From Mastigamoeba balamuthi (lineage: Eukaryota; Evosea; Mastigamoebida; Mastigamoebidae), in NCBI GenBank assembly GCA_902651635.1, contig CACRSC010000011.1, positions 825,353 through 889,352 on the forward strand: a stretch of DNA of 64,000 nt, written 5' to 3'. Within the stretch, counting starts at the first letter, position 1, and every line of letters begins with the position of its first letter. The translations under genes were made by a program, and so were the position numbers. This document shows positions 44,765 through 57,200 of the stretch, piece by piece. Below the pieces are notes generated by a model that saw nothing but the letters and a program-made list of their open reading frames with translations, had not been told where the DNA came from and did not search any database.

Positions 44765-46560
44765 ATGGCCGAGCCGGAGAAGGAGAAGGAGAAGGAGGTC
44801 AAGGACATCACGGTCCGCATGGAGAGCCTGCGGTCCGACGAGGGTACTGCGCTCCCCCCGCTCCGCCGCCCCTGCGTTGTTTCCGACAGACCCGCAACGC
44901 AACGCTGTCGTTGACCCGGCGCCAACAGACAAGGACCTGCACCTCCTGACCGAGCAGAACCACGAGCTCGTCGTCGACTCGCCGTACGTTGCCGCGCAGA
45001 CCTTCGAGGAGCTCGGGCTGCCCAAGGCCCTGCTCCAGGGCATCTACGCCAAGCGCTACAACAGGCCGTCGCGCGTGCAGGCCCACGCGCTGCCTCCCAT
45101 CCTCAAGGGGTACACTAATGCCGCCGCGCTCCCCTGGCGCCCTCCCGAGCTGCCGTCCTGGCACTGATGTGCCCTCTCCCAGGCTCAACCTGATCGCTCA
45201 GTCGCTCAGCGGGACCGGGAAAACTGCCGCGTTCGGTACGCCCCCACTCAATTGATTTGCCCTCCAAGAGAGTCTCTGGGAACATATTTTTAAGTAGTGG
45301 CTCGTGCGCAGCGCTCGGGATGCTGAGCAAGATCGACCTGAAGCTCAACAAGCCGCAGGCGCTCTGCGTCTCGCCGACGCGCGAACTGACCCGCCAGATC
45401 GCGGACGTGACCGAGGAGCTCGGCCGCTTCTGCGGCGCCCGCGTGGGGCTGTGCGTGCCCGACTCGCCGATCAGCAACTCCAGGGTGCGTCAACTACGAG
45501 CCCTCTTGCACTCGCATCGCAGCCCCCCTCCTTGGATCCTGACGTGCCTGTGTTTCTCGCCAAGGGGCCCGTGACGGACCACGTGCTGGTGGGCACCCCC
45601 GGGAAGCTGTACCACCTCCTGTCGCAGCGCCGCGTCTCGGCGCAAGGGATCAAGATCCTCGTGTTCGACGAGGCCGACGTCATGCTCGACAGGCAGGGCC
45701 TGGGGGACCAGTCGCTGCTGCTGGCGAAGATGCTGCAGCGCGGGACGCAGATCCTCCTGTTCAGCGCCACCTTCGGCGACGCCGTCGCGAGCTTTGCGGA
45801 GACCATCGTGCCCAAGCCCGTGGCGAGGATCGGGCTCAAGATCAGCAAGAAGGTCGTCGACCTCGTCCACCAGCTCTACGTCAGGATGCCCGAGAACGGG
45901 GACGTCGACGCTGCCAAGTTCGAGGCGCTCGAGCGCGTGTTCGAGTCGATAAGCGTCGGCCAGAGCATCATCTTCGTGCAGAGCAAGCGCGGGGCCGACA
46001 CGCTCGCCGCCCGCATGGTCAAGGAGGGCCACTCGCTCGGCGTCATCCACGGCGACCTCGAGCCCGCGCAGAGGGACGAGGTCATCGACGACTTCAGGGC
46101 CGGGCGCACGCGCGTCCTGCTGTCGACCAACGTGCTGGCCCGCGGCATCGACGTGCTGGCCGTGTCGCTCGTCGTCAACTACGAGCTTCCCGTTGACATC
46201 AAGGGCGTGTTCGACGACGAGACGTACATCCACCGCGTGGGGCGCACGGCCCGCTACGGGCGCAGCGGCGTCGCGCTGACGTTCGTCTCGGGGCCGGCCG
46301 AGATGAAGATGCTCGAGGAGATGCGCGTCAGGTGCGACTGCAAGATCGCGGAGCTCGGCTACGACAGCATCGGGGACATCAAGCAGATGCTCGTCGAGTG
46401 CAAGAAGAGCGACCGCGACCGTCTCCGGGCGCTCAAGATCGACAGGACTGGCGCTGGCTCCCCGGCATCCCCGGCATCCGCGTCCCCGGCACCCGCATCC
46501 CCGGCACCCGCATCCCCGGCACCGGCAGCTGCCCCGGAGGACGCGAACGCTCCCCACTAA
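44765..46560 (+). CDS. DBP5: DEAD-box RNA helicase DBP5/DDX19
   Basis: Residues in order: an acidic/Lys-rich start (MAEPEKEKEKEVKDITVR), the Q-motif region (TFEELGLPKALLQGIYAKRYNRPSRVQ), motif I QSLSGTGKTAAF, Ia PTRELTRQI, Ib GTPGKL, II DEAD in FDEADVML, III SAT, IV SIIFVQSK, V STNVLARGIDV, and VI HRVGRTARYGRSG. Order and flanks (LPVDIKG-VFDDETYIHR) match DBP5, the helicase that remodels mRNPs at the cytosolic face of nuclear pores and in translation termination. Motif I has QSLSGTGKT where most members read QSQSGTGKT. Introns are at about 44846-44890, 45111-45182, 45237-45310 and 45484-45565. The C-terminus adds an Ala/Ser/Pro repeat of about 30 residues. Confidence 0.93.
46459..46528 (+). 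repeat. 15-base tandem repeat at the 3' end of the DBP5 gene
   Basis: About four copies of CCCCGGCACCCGCAT, the first ones imperfect, encode the Ala-Ser-Pro-Ala-Pro tail. The period is a whole number of codons, so copy-number change keeps frame. Confidence 0.75.
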
Positions 46561-46705
46561 GCGAGAATTCGATCGTTTGTCCCTTCAGTACAGTCGTTAA
46601 CTTCCCCCCACCGGACCGTTCGTCGAACATCGCTTGATTTGGTCCGTACCTAGATATGCGTATCTCCCGAGTTTGTGCGCAAAAAACTCCACGTGGGTTT
46701 CTACA

Positions 46706-47688
46706 ATGTTCCCCAACACCTTCCAACCCTCGGGCAGCGGCGACGTCTCCGTCCCCGTCGGGTCCAGTTGCGTAGCCCAGCCCCCCGCCGCCCGCGCGTA
46801 CCAACGCCCCCTGTCCAGCGCCAGCGGCGGCGCCCGCGACGATGATGCCCGGGTTCGTATCGGCGACGGCGGGCGGCGGCTTCATGCCGGGATCGTTCCT
46901 GGGCGCCCAGGCCTCGCCGGCCGTCGCCGCCCACTCGATGCCCCCCGCGGGCCAGGACGTGCTCAACGAGCCCCCGCTGCTCGAAGGCACGCGCGCGCAC
47001 GCCTCCCCCCCCTCTGCTGACGGAGCGTGTGCGCTGTCGGTGACGTGTCCTGCGCGCAGAGCTCGAGATCGACTTCTCGGCCGTGTGGGCGAAGACCAAG
47101 TCGGTGCTGAACCCCTTCAGCAAGGAGTTCGCCACGGAGGAGAGCGATCTGGCGGGCCCGCTGCTGTTCTGCATGCTCCTGGGGTTCTTCCTGCTGCTGG
47201 TGAGCGTTCCCTGCGTTCTTGTTGGGATCTGAGCCACTCGGGGCCCACACAGAGCGGCAAAGTGCACTTTGGGTACATCTTCGGGCTGGGCCTGTTCGGT
47301 TGCGTGGCGCTGTGGTCGCTCCTGAACATGATGTGCCTGCGCGGGCTCGAGCTGTCGAGCGCCGTCAGCGTGCTGGGCTACTGCATGCTCCCCATCGTTG
47401 CGCTCGCCGCGTTCTCTGCGATGTTCAACATCTTCGTTGCCTCGGAGAAGTAGCGTCTACATGAGTTCTTGGCTGCAGCGTTCTCATCTCTTCCTTTCCT
47501 CCCTTCCCCCTCCGCCCTGCAGGAGTCTGACTCTGCGGTACATCTTGGCCGCTTCTGCTGTTCTGTGGAGCACCAAGTCGTCAACGTCCATGTTCATCCG
47601 GGTCCTCGACACACAGAACCAGTTTTTCCTGGTGGCGTACCCTGTGGGGCTGCTGTACGCCTGCTTCGCCCTTATAACCCTGTTTTGA
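46706..47688 (+). CDS. YIPF5: Yip1-family membrane protein YIPF5/Yip1
   Basis: The N-terminal cytosolic part (MFPNTFQPSGSGDVSVP, then MMPGFVSATAGGG) leads to the Yip1 signature NEPPLLEG, ELEIDFSAVWAKTKSVLNPF, DLAGPLLFCMLLGFFLLL, SGKVHFGYIFGLGLFGCVAL, SSAVSVLGYCMLPIVALAAF, and the end FLVAYPVGLLYACFALITLF. Five membrane helices are predicted. Introns: about 46768-46819, 46986-47060, 47201-47252 and about 47451-47520. In the last, a TAG stop lies just inside the donor, so retention would truncate the protein after the fourth helix. Yip1/YIPF5 binds Yif1 and Rab GTPases and acts in ER-to-Golgi transport. Confidence 0.92.
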
Positions 47689-47831
47689 CGCGGACTGTGC
47701 GGTGGCACAAGCTCCCCACAGGAACACCAGTCTTTAAAAAGTGTTTTCCGGATTCCGATTGTTACTGTTACTTTAGTGAGTGAGCCGTTCGGTTTTCGCG
47801 TGTACGCCAAACGCGTAGCGTGCGTGGTGTT

Positions 47832-49565
47832 TCAGGACCGCATTCCAGACCACTTTCGCTCTGTCAGTCTGAGCACGACCAGGGTGCCGACGCCCACGAG
47901 CACCATGACGACGACGAACAGGGGGTACGACAGCCACTTCCATTCCGGGCCGCCCGCCATGGTCGTGAACTCGGACATGCCCAGCCAGGCCGTCACGAAT
48001 GTCGGCACCATGATGGCGAACGTCACGGCGCTGAGGTTCTTGGTCATCACGCCGAGGTTGTTGTTGATGAGGGCGATGCGGGCCCCCATGAGCCCGCCGA
48101 CAACGTCGCTGTACGTCTGCGACATGAACATGCAGTGGTCGTTGTCCGCGATGAGCTCCTCGAGCATCTCGCGCCCGGCCAGCGATAGCCGCAGGCACCC
48201 CTGGAGGTGGCGGATGGCCTCGCCGTTGGCCTTGGCCGAGTCGACCAGGTAGAACAGGCTCTTCTGCAGCGCGGAGAGCTGCACGAGTATCGCCGTGTCG
48301 ACGCGGTGGCGCAGCTCCATCTCGATGCGCTCGCCCTCAGCGTTGATCCAGTTGAGCGACTCCTGAACGCTGGCGATGATCCTGCGCAGCGCGATGATCA
48401 CCGCGTCCTCGAGCCTCTCGGTCTCGCAGCGCGCGCAGACGCCCGCGTCGAACAGCGGGAACGTGTCCTTCATCACGACGACGAGCTTCTTCCGCCTCGA
48501 CAGGACGATGCTGACCGAGTCGATGAGCACGCCGTGCGGCGAGCGGTGCGGCAGCTTCAGCAGCGCGGCCACGTTGCCCCCGCGGCCGAGCTCGAGGCGG
48601 GGCTGGTTGTCCGGGTCCTTGGCGGCGGCGACGACCCGCTGGACGCAGTCGGCGAGGCCCTCGCTGATGCGCTGCAGGTCCTCGTGCGAGGGGTTCACGT
48701 GCACGTGTATGCGCGCGTCCTCGGGCAGGCACGCGACGACGCGGCCCGCGCGTATGTCGTAGCAGCGCAGCAGCGAGGGCCTGTCCTCCTCGGCCTCCTT
48801 CCACGCGCGCTCCCTGGCGTCGCTCTCGGCGCGCCGCTCGACTGCCTCCCTGGCCACGAGCTCGCGCCAGACGAGCGCGCAGCTCGCGAGGAGGTGCGCG
48901 AGGTGCAGCGGGTACGTCGAGGCGATGAGGACCTCGGCCCAGAGGCTCAGCATGTAGCGCATGCCGTGCGCGTGCAGCGCCCAGGCGGCCGCGCAGGTCG
49001 ACGCGACGCCCCCGCAGGCGGCCAGCGCGGCGACGCACGAGCTGACGACCACGAACGGCCGCACTCGCAGCCGCCTGACGGCCAGCACCACAAACGCGAC
49101 CTCTGCGACCGTCGCCAGCGCGTTGCACAGCACAAACCCCATCCCGCACCCCTGGGGGGCCACGCACACCGCACACCGCGCTCAGTTGAGAGGTGGGGCG
49201 CGGGGGCGAGCAGGAAGGGGGCGGGGGCACCGTGAGCAGCACGTTGGCTGCGATCCACGTCCGCAGCATCGACACCGAGAGCGGGCTGGTGCGCCGCTGC
49301 GGCGGCACGGCGACCTCGAGCGCCTCCACGGGGCGGCGGCGGCGGCAGCGGCAGCAGCAGCAGCAGCAGCGCCCGTGTCCGCGGCCATGTACCCCTCGGC
49401 GGGGTCGCCGTCGGGCAGCAACGGCGTGAAGCGGTTGGGCTCTTCCGTCGGCGAGTGGGAGTGGTGGTGGTGGTGGCGGCGGTGGGCCTGCGTGGCCTCG
49501 GCGGCCGCGACAGTGGCCAGGACCTCCTGGCGCCGCGCCGCGCGGGCCGCGCGCTTGGATGTCAT
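47832..49565 (-). CDS. CorA-like Mg2+ channel with variant GMS motif
   Basis: A second exon starting at 49151 encodes three or four N-terminal membrane helices (ATVAEVAFVVLAVRRL; VVSSCVAALAACGGVAST) ahead of the CorA core. The core has a cytosolic alpha/beta part with IHVHVNPSHEDL and KLVVVMKDTFPLF, a long helix (ETERLEDAVIIALRRIIASV), the stalk helix ending NNNLGVMTKNLSAVTFAIMVPTFVTAWLGMS, and a final membrane helix (WLSYPLFVVVMVLVGVGTLV). The signature GMN reads GMS here. The first exon (from 49565, MTSKRAARAARRQ) is His-rich and has an Ala run encoded by GCT/GCC repeats. Just after it the frame must slip by one base to reach the conserved continuation VEALEVAVPPQRR, which may be a sequence error in the repeat. 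Extra N-terminal helices are unusual for CorA. Confidence 0.75.
49325..49380 (-). repeat. GCT/GCC trinucleotide run coding poly-Ala in the CorA-like gene
   Basis: About 12 alanine codons lie in a row on the - strand. A reading-frame change falls at the end of the run, where slippage or an assembly slip is most likely. Confidence 0.6.
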
Positions 49566-49877
49566 GGGTGGGGTTGGGGGGGGAGGTCAGCCGTGCTCCA
49601 GGGTGCCGCGCGTTCTGGGAGAGTTTTGGTGCGGTCCCCACTGCGGGCTACGTGTCTGGCGAGATTCAGAGATCTCGTTCTGGCCCCACGCGGGCGCGGA
49701 GGCACAATGACGCGATTCGACCCGTGACACAGACCCTCCGGGTCGCGCTCTGCTCGACCTCCAAGGGCGGGCCCTGCAAGAGGTCTCAAAGAGGTCCCAT
49801 TCGTTGGGCTCGCCGGCGTTGCTGGATTCGGGAATCAGAAGGAGAAGATCTGCACAGTTTTTTCCCGATCCCGCGCG

Positions 49878-52800
49878 GTGCGCTGGCCCCACAGTGCCGC
49901 ACAGCCCGCCACACGCACAAAAAAGATTTGCCATCAAACAATAGAGCCAGCACCGGGGGTGGACCCCAATTCTTCCCCCAACCCACCCGTCCACGCCCCC
50001 CACCGAACCGCCACGACGGGCGAGAAATCGAGCACGGAGCCCGACGCCCCCAGGCCGACCTCGCCGCCTGCGGGCGCAGCGGGCGGCGGCATCCGCACGC
50101 CCACGGCGCTGTCGCCCACGGGCGACCGCCGGCGCTCGACGTCGCTGTCGCGCGCCGCGCTCACCAAGTCCACGCCGTACGACTCGCCGCTCGCGCCGTG
50201 CCTCGCGGTCGGCGTCGGCGTCGGCGTGGCGCCCGAGGCGGGATCTGAGCGGAGATCCGCCACGCGGCAGCGGAGATACTCGAATCAGGCCGTCGAGGAC
50301 CTGCAGCGGGCCACGCGCGGCAACGAGGACGCCGCCATGCACATGGCCCTGGCGCACTGCTCCGCCGAGCTCTCGGCGTTCAGCGAGGTCATCCCGTCGA
50401 TGCTCAAAGACGGTGTGCTGCGTCCCCCTCTGCAGATCTGGCTCTTTTTTTTCCTTTTCCCGGAGCGCCGCGAAGCGCACGCACTTTTTCAGGGGCGGGC
50501 CTTTTGGGGTTGATTCGGTTTTTCACGGGCTGCTCTGTTTAAAATAAATTGTTTTTGCTGTTCGTGTCTCAGCGCATCTCGCGCCTTTCCCCCAGTGAAC
50601 ACGGACACGCTGCAGGCTGTGGTGGTGGGGGTGCAGCAGCTGGCGTCGGTGACTACGGCGGACGTGAAGGACGGGCGGTTCAGGGAGACGCTCGACAACC
50701 TGAGGCGCCTGCAGCAGCGCCTCGCCCGCGAGCGCTCTGGCAGCGACCCGGCAGCGCCGGGATCGTTCTCGTCCGGCTCCTCGGGCTCGTCCGCTGCCGC
50801 CCCGCACTCCCCGTGCGTCGCAGCGTCCGCGCCCCACGCGGGGTCTGCGCTGAGCATGCAGTCGCCGCTGGCGGACTCGTCCCCCATGCCGTTCCTCGGG
50901 CCGTACGGCTCGGACGCCAAGACGCAGCAGAGGGCTGCGGGCGACGTCTCGCTCGTGCTGACAAAGGTGCTGCTGATCGCCTCGAGGGTCACAAGGCTCG
51001 CCGAGTTCATGCAGGCCGGCGGGGCCGCAGCGTCCCCCCGGATACGTGCCGCGGGTGATCCCAAGTCCCCGCTGAAGCCCCCGAGGCCCGAGCAGACTGC
51101 CCCTGCGGGCGGAAGGAAGTGAGACTCTCCTCGCGCTCTTTTTTTGTGGATTGATGCTCACGAGACCGCAGGACGATGTCGAGGATCAAGCACATGACGC
51201 AGACCTCGAGCGTGGGGCTCGGGTTCGGGCTTGACCACCCACCGCGTTCCGCCCCGAGGGCTGTGACCCCGGGGAGGAGTAGCGGGGAGCACGATGACGA
51301 GCCCGACTTCGTCCCGATTGACCGCTCGATCGAGGAGCTTGCCGACTTCCCGTCGCCCTCGCCCTCGCCAACGATGATGTCGCCAGACCTGAGCACAGCG
51401 CGCCTCGCGCCGATGATTCTCCCGCCGTCGCCTGCGCGACCCCTCAACGGCGGGCTGCCACGGACGGTGTCTCTGCCGCGAGCAGCGCCGTTGCTCGAGT
51501 CGCCGCAGCCCAGGGGCGACCAGCAGTCGTCGGACGACGAGGAGCCGAGCCTGCTGCCGTACTTTGTGGAGAAGGTCAAGAAGTTCTGGACAGGCCTTGG
51601 CGGCAAGGAGAGGGCGGCCGCACAGAAGAAGCCGCAGCAGAAGATACAGGTGTACTGCCGCATCTGCGAGGAGCTCGTCGACACGGAGAGCCTCGACGAG
51701 CACACGAAGCTCTGCGCGGCGGAAAACGGAGCCCGCAACAAGGCCAGCTCGTGCTCGGAGCGGCTGCAGAAGATAGCGATGCTCGTGAAGAAGCGGTGCG
51801 AGGACTCGGCGACGCCTCTCGCCACAATCGATCCCCTGAGGAAGGCGGAGCGAATCTGCGAAGCGTACGCTCTCGTTTTCCCCCCCTTCATAGCAAGCGA
51901 ATACTCAACCGCGGGGTTCCCGGTTCCTAACAGGGCTGCCACCGTGCTGAGCGCGGATGACGAGTCTGTCAGCCTAGTGAGGATTAAGGCGCTGGTCGAA
52001 GAGCTCGCGGAGCTGTCGTCGCAGGCTCCGGCAGAGGCGAACCTGAGGAAGATCCTGGACAAGACAGCGGAGCAGCTCAGAGACATGTGCACCGCTGTCC
52101 AGCAGCTCGCAGAGCTCGTCCCGAAGCTGCCCTTCCACAAGGCCAGAGTAGGTCCCACCCACCAGCGCTTGCAGATCTAATGTGCAGGCCCACAGGTCGT
52201 CACGATCCACGACTTCGAGTTTATCCGGCCGATCAGCAGGGGCGCCTTTGGGGAGGTGTTCCTGGCGAAGAAGAAGGTCACGGGGGACCTCTACGCCATC
52301 AAGAGGCTCGACAAGGACCAGGCGTTCCGCAAGAACCAGATGCCGCACATCACGGCCGAGCGCAACATCTTGGCCTCGACGAACAACCCGTTCCTGATCC
52401 GCTCGTACTACTCGTTCCAGACCAAGAAGAACCTCTACATGGTCATGGAGTACGCCAGCGGCGGAGACCTGCACGCGCTGCTCAAGAACGTGGGGTGTCT
52501 GTCCGAGAGGGACACGGTGATATACACGGCGCAGGTCGTCCTGGCGCTGAGCTACCTGCACAGCCTCGGCATCGTCCACAGGGACCTCAAGCCCGACAAC
52601 CTGCTCGTCAGCTCGACAGGGCACATCAAGCTGACCGACTTCGGTCTCTCGCGATACGGCCTCCTGGACTCAGACACCAACAGCGGAGCTCATTTGGTAT
52701 CTGCTCCTCATTCGTTCATCGCAACTGATCCCTTTAATGCCTCAGAACTCGGGGTTCATTCCGAACCCGTCACCGGCGAATCCGATCCCCCCGCCAGAGA

Positions 52801-53844
52801 TGATGAGCCCCCGTAAGAGCTTTGGAATAATTCCACCCACTCAGTTGACCAACCTCGATGCAGCTGTCGGAATGTACTCGCCCCAGGGCATGCTGGCACT
52901 GTCGCCCATGTACCAGTGCACGAGGCGGGGCTCTCTTCCCCAAGGGCCCAGACAGCGGTTCTCGTTGGTCGGGACTCCAGACTACCTTGCCCCAGAGGTC
53001 ATTCTGGGAACGGGACACGGTAACCACGCAGCGCCGCTGGCACTTCGCGCAGCACGTACTGACTACAAGCTGCACGCACAGACAAAACGGCGGACTGGTG
53101 GGCTCTGGGAGTGCTTGCGTTCGAGTTCCTGACAGGGGTCCCGCCCTTCAACGACCAGACGCCCAACCTCATCTTCGAGAACATCATCAACCGAAGTACG
53201 AGCTCCTGCCCCTTCACGACACCTCGTGCTCACTCGCGTCCTCCCGCTCAGACATCACGTGGCCCAAGATACCCGAAGAGATGTCCTACGAGGCGCACGA
53301 CCTCATCGACAAACTCCTGTGCACGGACAGAAAGCTCAGGCTGGGCGCCAAGGGCGGCGAGGAGGTCAAGGCGCACCCCTTCTTCCGCGACGTCGACTGG
53401 ACCTCCCTCTTGACAGAGGAGGGCGCCGTCTTCAAGCCCCAGCTTTCCAGCCCCGAGGACACGAGCTACTTTGACAGTGAGCCCACCAGAGACGCAGTGG
53501 CCAGCTGTATTTCTGACGCACAACTCCCCCCCTTACCCCCCCCCCCCTTTGCAGACGACAGGAAGGGAACCATGAGCGGCGTTTTCAGGGACTACGCGGA
53601 CGAGTCCCAGTCGCCGGTACACGGCCCCACGGCGCACGAGGACCCGGAGTGCGACAGCCTCCCCGCGCCAGCAGACAGCTCTCCGCCCGACGTCGAGAGA
53701 GCGTTCTTGCACTTCAGCTACAGAAACCTGGCGAACCTACAGAACCTTACCAAGGAGGCACAGATGGCCCGGCTCTTGGAGGGGCGCACAGAGACTCCGA
53801 CAGTGCCGAGGGCCGCAGCCAATTCACAGGCGTCACAACCGTAA
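49878..53844 (+). CDS. Rim15/IRE/Greatwall-type AGC protein kinase with C2HC zinc finger
   Basis: The frame is open from 49878, but the first in-frame ATG is at 50337, so a 5' exon is probably missing from this call. The N-terminal part is Ser/Pro-rich. About residue 480 has the C2HC finger [21 protein letters not shown], as in plant IRE kinases and fungal Rim15. The kinase follows: [37 protein letters not shown], then an insert of about 90 residues before [10 protein letters not shown]. The long insert is the Greatwall/Rim15 hallmark. [16 protein letters not shown] helix and an AGC tail with FLHFSYRNL as hydrophobic motif close it. Introns include 50413-50593, about 51119-51171, 52156-52194, 52698-52744 and 53020-53089. 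Relatives couple nutrient state or the cell cycle to PP2A through endosulfine. Confidence 0.85.
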
Positions 53845-54249
53845 ATGTATTGCGTGTTCCGGAACTGCTTCGCGATCACTCGAATGCCATCAACACCACA
53901 CGCTGTTATCCGATGGCCAACCCTCTTGCCAATTATTGCAACAAGCCACTGTTTTGCCCGAGCGATGTCCGACAGACAACCCTACACCCCAGCAGAGCAG
54001 CAGCAAAGGGCAAGGCACCTACCACGTTGCCAAGTCAACAATCACAAGTCAACCCCCCGCACGAAGGGCATTGAGAAATTCGCCACAGCATGGCTTTGAC
54101 AAGGCTGCCTCTGGACAAACGGGAAAACCACTTCGCCAAATGGCGACTCTCTGTACAAATCCCCACCTGGCAGATCGAGAATCAGAGCACATATCTCGGT
54201 CATTTTTTCTCTGGGGAATTCGGCCGTACACGCATTCCACACGGCATTG
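53845..54249. other. Spacer before the receptor cyclase gene
   Basis: This less GC-rich stretch has no recognised gene. The 3' UTR of the AGC kinase and the promoter of the receptor gene must lie here. Confidence 0.5.
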
Positions 54250-57200
54250 ATGCTTCCACCGGCACGGACCCTGGCGTGGCTGCTCCTGCCCCTGGCACTG
54301 CTGCTGCCCCCCGTGTCCTGCTCGCAGAGCGGTGGCCCGGGCGTGCAGCGTCGCGTGCGGGACGACTGGACGATCACGATGGGCTGGACCTCAGAGGGAA
54401 CGGGCAATCTCTGCAGCTCCCTGGCCCACCTCGTCCGCGACCACTGGGCCGGAGGGAAGCTCAACGTGGTGCGCCTGCGGTGCCCCCGTTCTCCGGGAAT
54501 CGCCAAATGGCATTCGTTGTCTCTGTTGGGACCGTGGGTCCTCCTCCAACCCAGGGCTATTTTTGCCTTGTGTCCGCTTGGGGAAGGGTTGAATGCCACA
54601 GGGAAAAATGGCATAATGGCTTCTGGCTCCTTACTCGGAACTCTGCAGATTTGCCACAATACCAGGAGCGAGTGGGTACAGCACGACTACGTCCAGGGCG
54701 TGTTCAACAACTCGGGACCCGACATACTCGTCTGGGAGCAGCAGTGGACCCCCATTATCGTCAAGAAGAAAATCACCACACGGGTGACATTGCGATTTCA
54801 TCTGCCGAGTCGTCGGTTCTTGCCACGCTTATATGCTCCCTCCCTCCTCCCGTAGATGAGCTTCCCCACGGACATCATGGGAACCAACTACTTCGGCTCC
54901 AACGGCAACAGGAACAGAAACAACAGATCCGGCGGCGGCAACTGGGGAAAGAAGTTCGGGTTCCCGCTGGTCGGCGACATGCTCGTTCTCGTGTACCGCA
55001 TCGACTACATGCGCAACTCGTCCAAGTCGTACTCGCTGCTCTCGTGGTGCGGCACAGCTTCTTCGACACCTCCACAGCCGCTTTCCAACTCACGCCCTGG
55101 CAGGGACTCGCTCCTCCAGGCCTCGCAGGAGTTCTCCGCCCGCTTCGGGTCCGGCTTCACGACGTCGTGGTGCGGAAATGCCACGTGCTACCGCGACCTG
55201 GCCTCAGGCACGCCGACAAATGGGAGAGCAGCAGTCTCACTGGCGGACCCCGCAGTGTTTGCACAGCTGATGAGCAGCGTGGGGAACCTCGACATCTTCA
55301 ACAGGACGACTTACGACGTCAACGGCACGCTCAACTCGCCGGAGGCCGCCGAGGTGCTGGGGTTCATCAGGGACCTGTTCGTCACGTCGAACTTCAGCGC
55401 GGAGACCATGGCCAGCGCCAGAGCTCACCTCTGCGACGGCTCCGCGTCGATCGGGATCACGTGGGCCTCGCAGTGGGACAACGACACCGACACCGCGGCC
55501 TGCGGAGCGGTCCGCAGACTGCGCTTTGCCCGCATACCGGGCAAGAGCCTCAAGACGCAGACGTGGATGCTCACGGGGTACGGCATCGGCGTGAACGCTG
55601 CGAGCCAGAACCCGCTGGCGACGGACTTCATCAACTGGTTCTCAGGGCAGCAGGCCGACGACAGCGGCGGCCCCGCTCCGCAGCTGCTGTGGGCCAGGGC
55701 CGGCGCCTTCGCCGCGAGCAGCGCGGCCATGTCGCAGGTGGCCGACAGGACGCGCTCTCGCCAGGTCTACTCGCTCGGCTTCCCCACCGCCACGGACCTG
55801 CTGTGGAGGTACCCAACAGCAGAGCACACCGGGCCCCGGCATCCACTTGCGCTGACCCTCAACCTTGCCCACTAGGCTCCCAGAGAACTCGCAGCTGATG
55901 GCTGCGGAGATGCCGTACATCTACAGGGCGATCGTCGGGGACATGGAGGTCGAGCTGGCGCTGGAGCACGCTGCGGCCGAGGGCCAGGCGATTCTCTCGG
56001 CGGTGTACCCGTGCGGCCCCAACGCCGACAACCTCTCGTGCCTCTTCTCGTCGCACGCGTCCGCGAAGAAGTCCGACACCGCGTCCAACGGGGGCGCGCT
56101 CGCCGGGGGCATCATCGGCGGGTGTGGCGCGGCCGTCCTCGTGCTGGGCGGCGCGTTCTTCGTGTGGTACGTGCCGCACAAGAGGAACATCAATAAGCTC
56201 CGGGACGACGTCGAGTACGGCCTCAAGGCCTTCATGATCGACGCCGACGAGATCCAGCTCGGGCCGCTCCTGGGAAGCGGGGCCTTCGCCGAGGTATTCC
56301 TGTTCGTAGCCCACTGGGATGCTCGGGGCACATCGAGGCTCACTGGTGCTCTGCCGACAGGGGCACCTGGAGAGGGACCCAGATCGCAGTCAAGAAGATA
56401 AGGAAGAACAGGATGTCCGAGGAGCAGATACACCTCTTCGAGCAGGAGATAGACATCATGAGGCTCCTGCGCCACCCAAACATCGGTCCGGGCCAGCCAC
56501 CGCCCTCGGGCCACCGAACCTTGCTGACAGCGATGCCGCATTCCCACCGCCAGTGCTGTGGCTTGGGTACGCCAAGACGGCGGACCATGCGATCATGGTC
56601 ATCGAGTTCATGGCCAACGGGTCGCTGGCCTCGGTTCTGGAGAACAAGGCGATGAACCTGACGCTGGAGATGAAGATGAATGTCCTCCTGGACATCGTCA
56701 AGGGCATGACCTTCCTGCACACCTTCAAGCCCGCCATCCTGCATCGCGACCTCAAGAGCCAGAACGTGCTTCTCGACGCCAAGATGAATTGCAAGGTCCC
56801 CCTTCCTCCCACCCGCTGGTCTCCTCTCTCACGCGGTCTTCGCAGGTGAGCGACTTTGGCCTCACGATTCTGCGCAAGGCGCACGCCAGTGGCCAGGAGA
56901 GCGCCAGCTCCGAGGTCGAGGGTGAGGCTGCGGTGGGATCGCTGTTCTGGACGGCCCCCGAGGTCCTCAAGGGCGAGCCGTTCGAGCCGCCCGCGGACGT
57001 ATATTCGTTCGGGGTGATCATGTGGGAGACGGCGATGAGGAAGATGCCCTACGAGGAACTCAACCCGCACCACGTCGTGCTCAAGGTCGTCACAGAGAAC
57101 CTCAGGCCGCCGCTCCCCGACAACCTGCCGCCGCCCGTCACCCAGCTGATGGAGAAGTGCTGGTCGCAGGACCCCAGGTAGGCCTCGCATGCGCTCTCTC

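Noticed and set aside
48337-49641. A 434-codon - strand frame overlapping the CorA-like gene
   Set aside because: Only a short part of it (the VEALEVAVPPQRR to NVLLT segment) belongs to the CorA-like first exon; the rest is an Arg-rich alternative frame.
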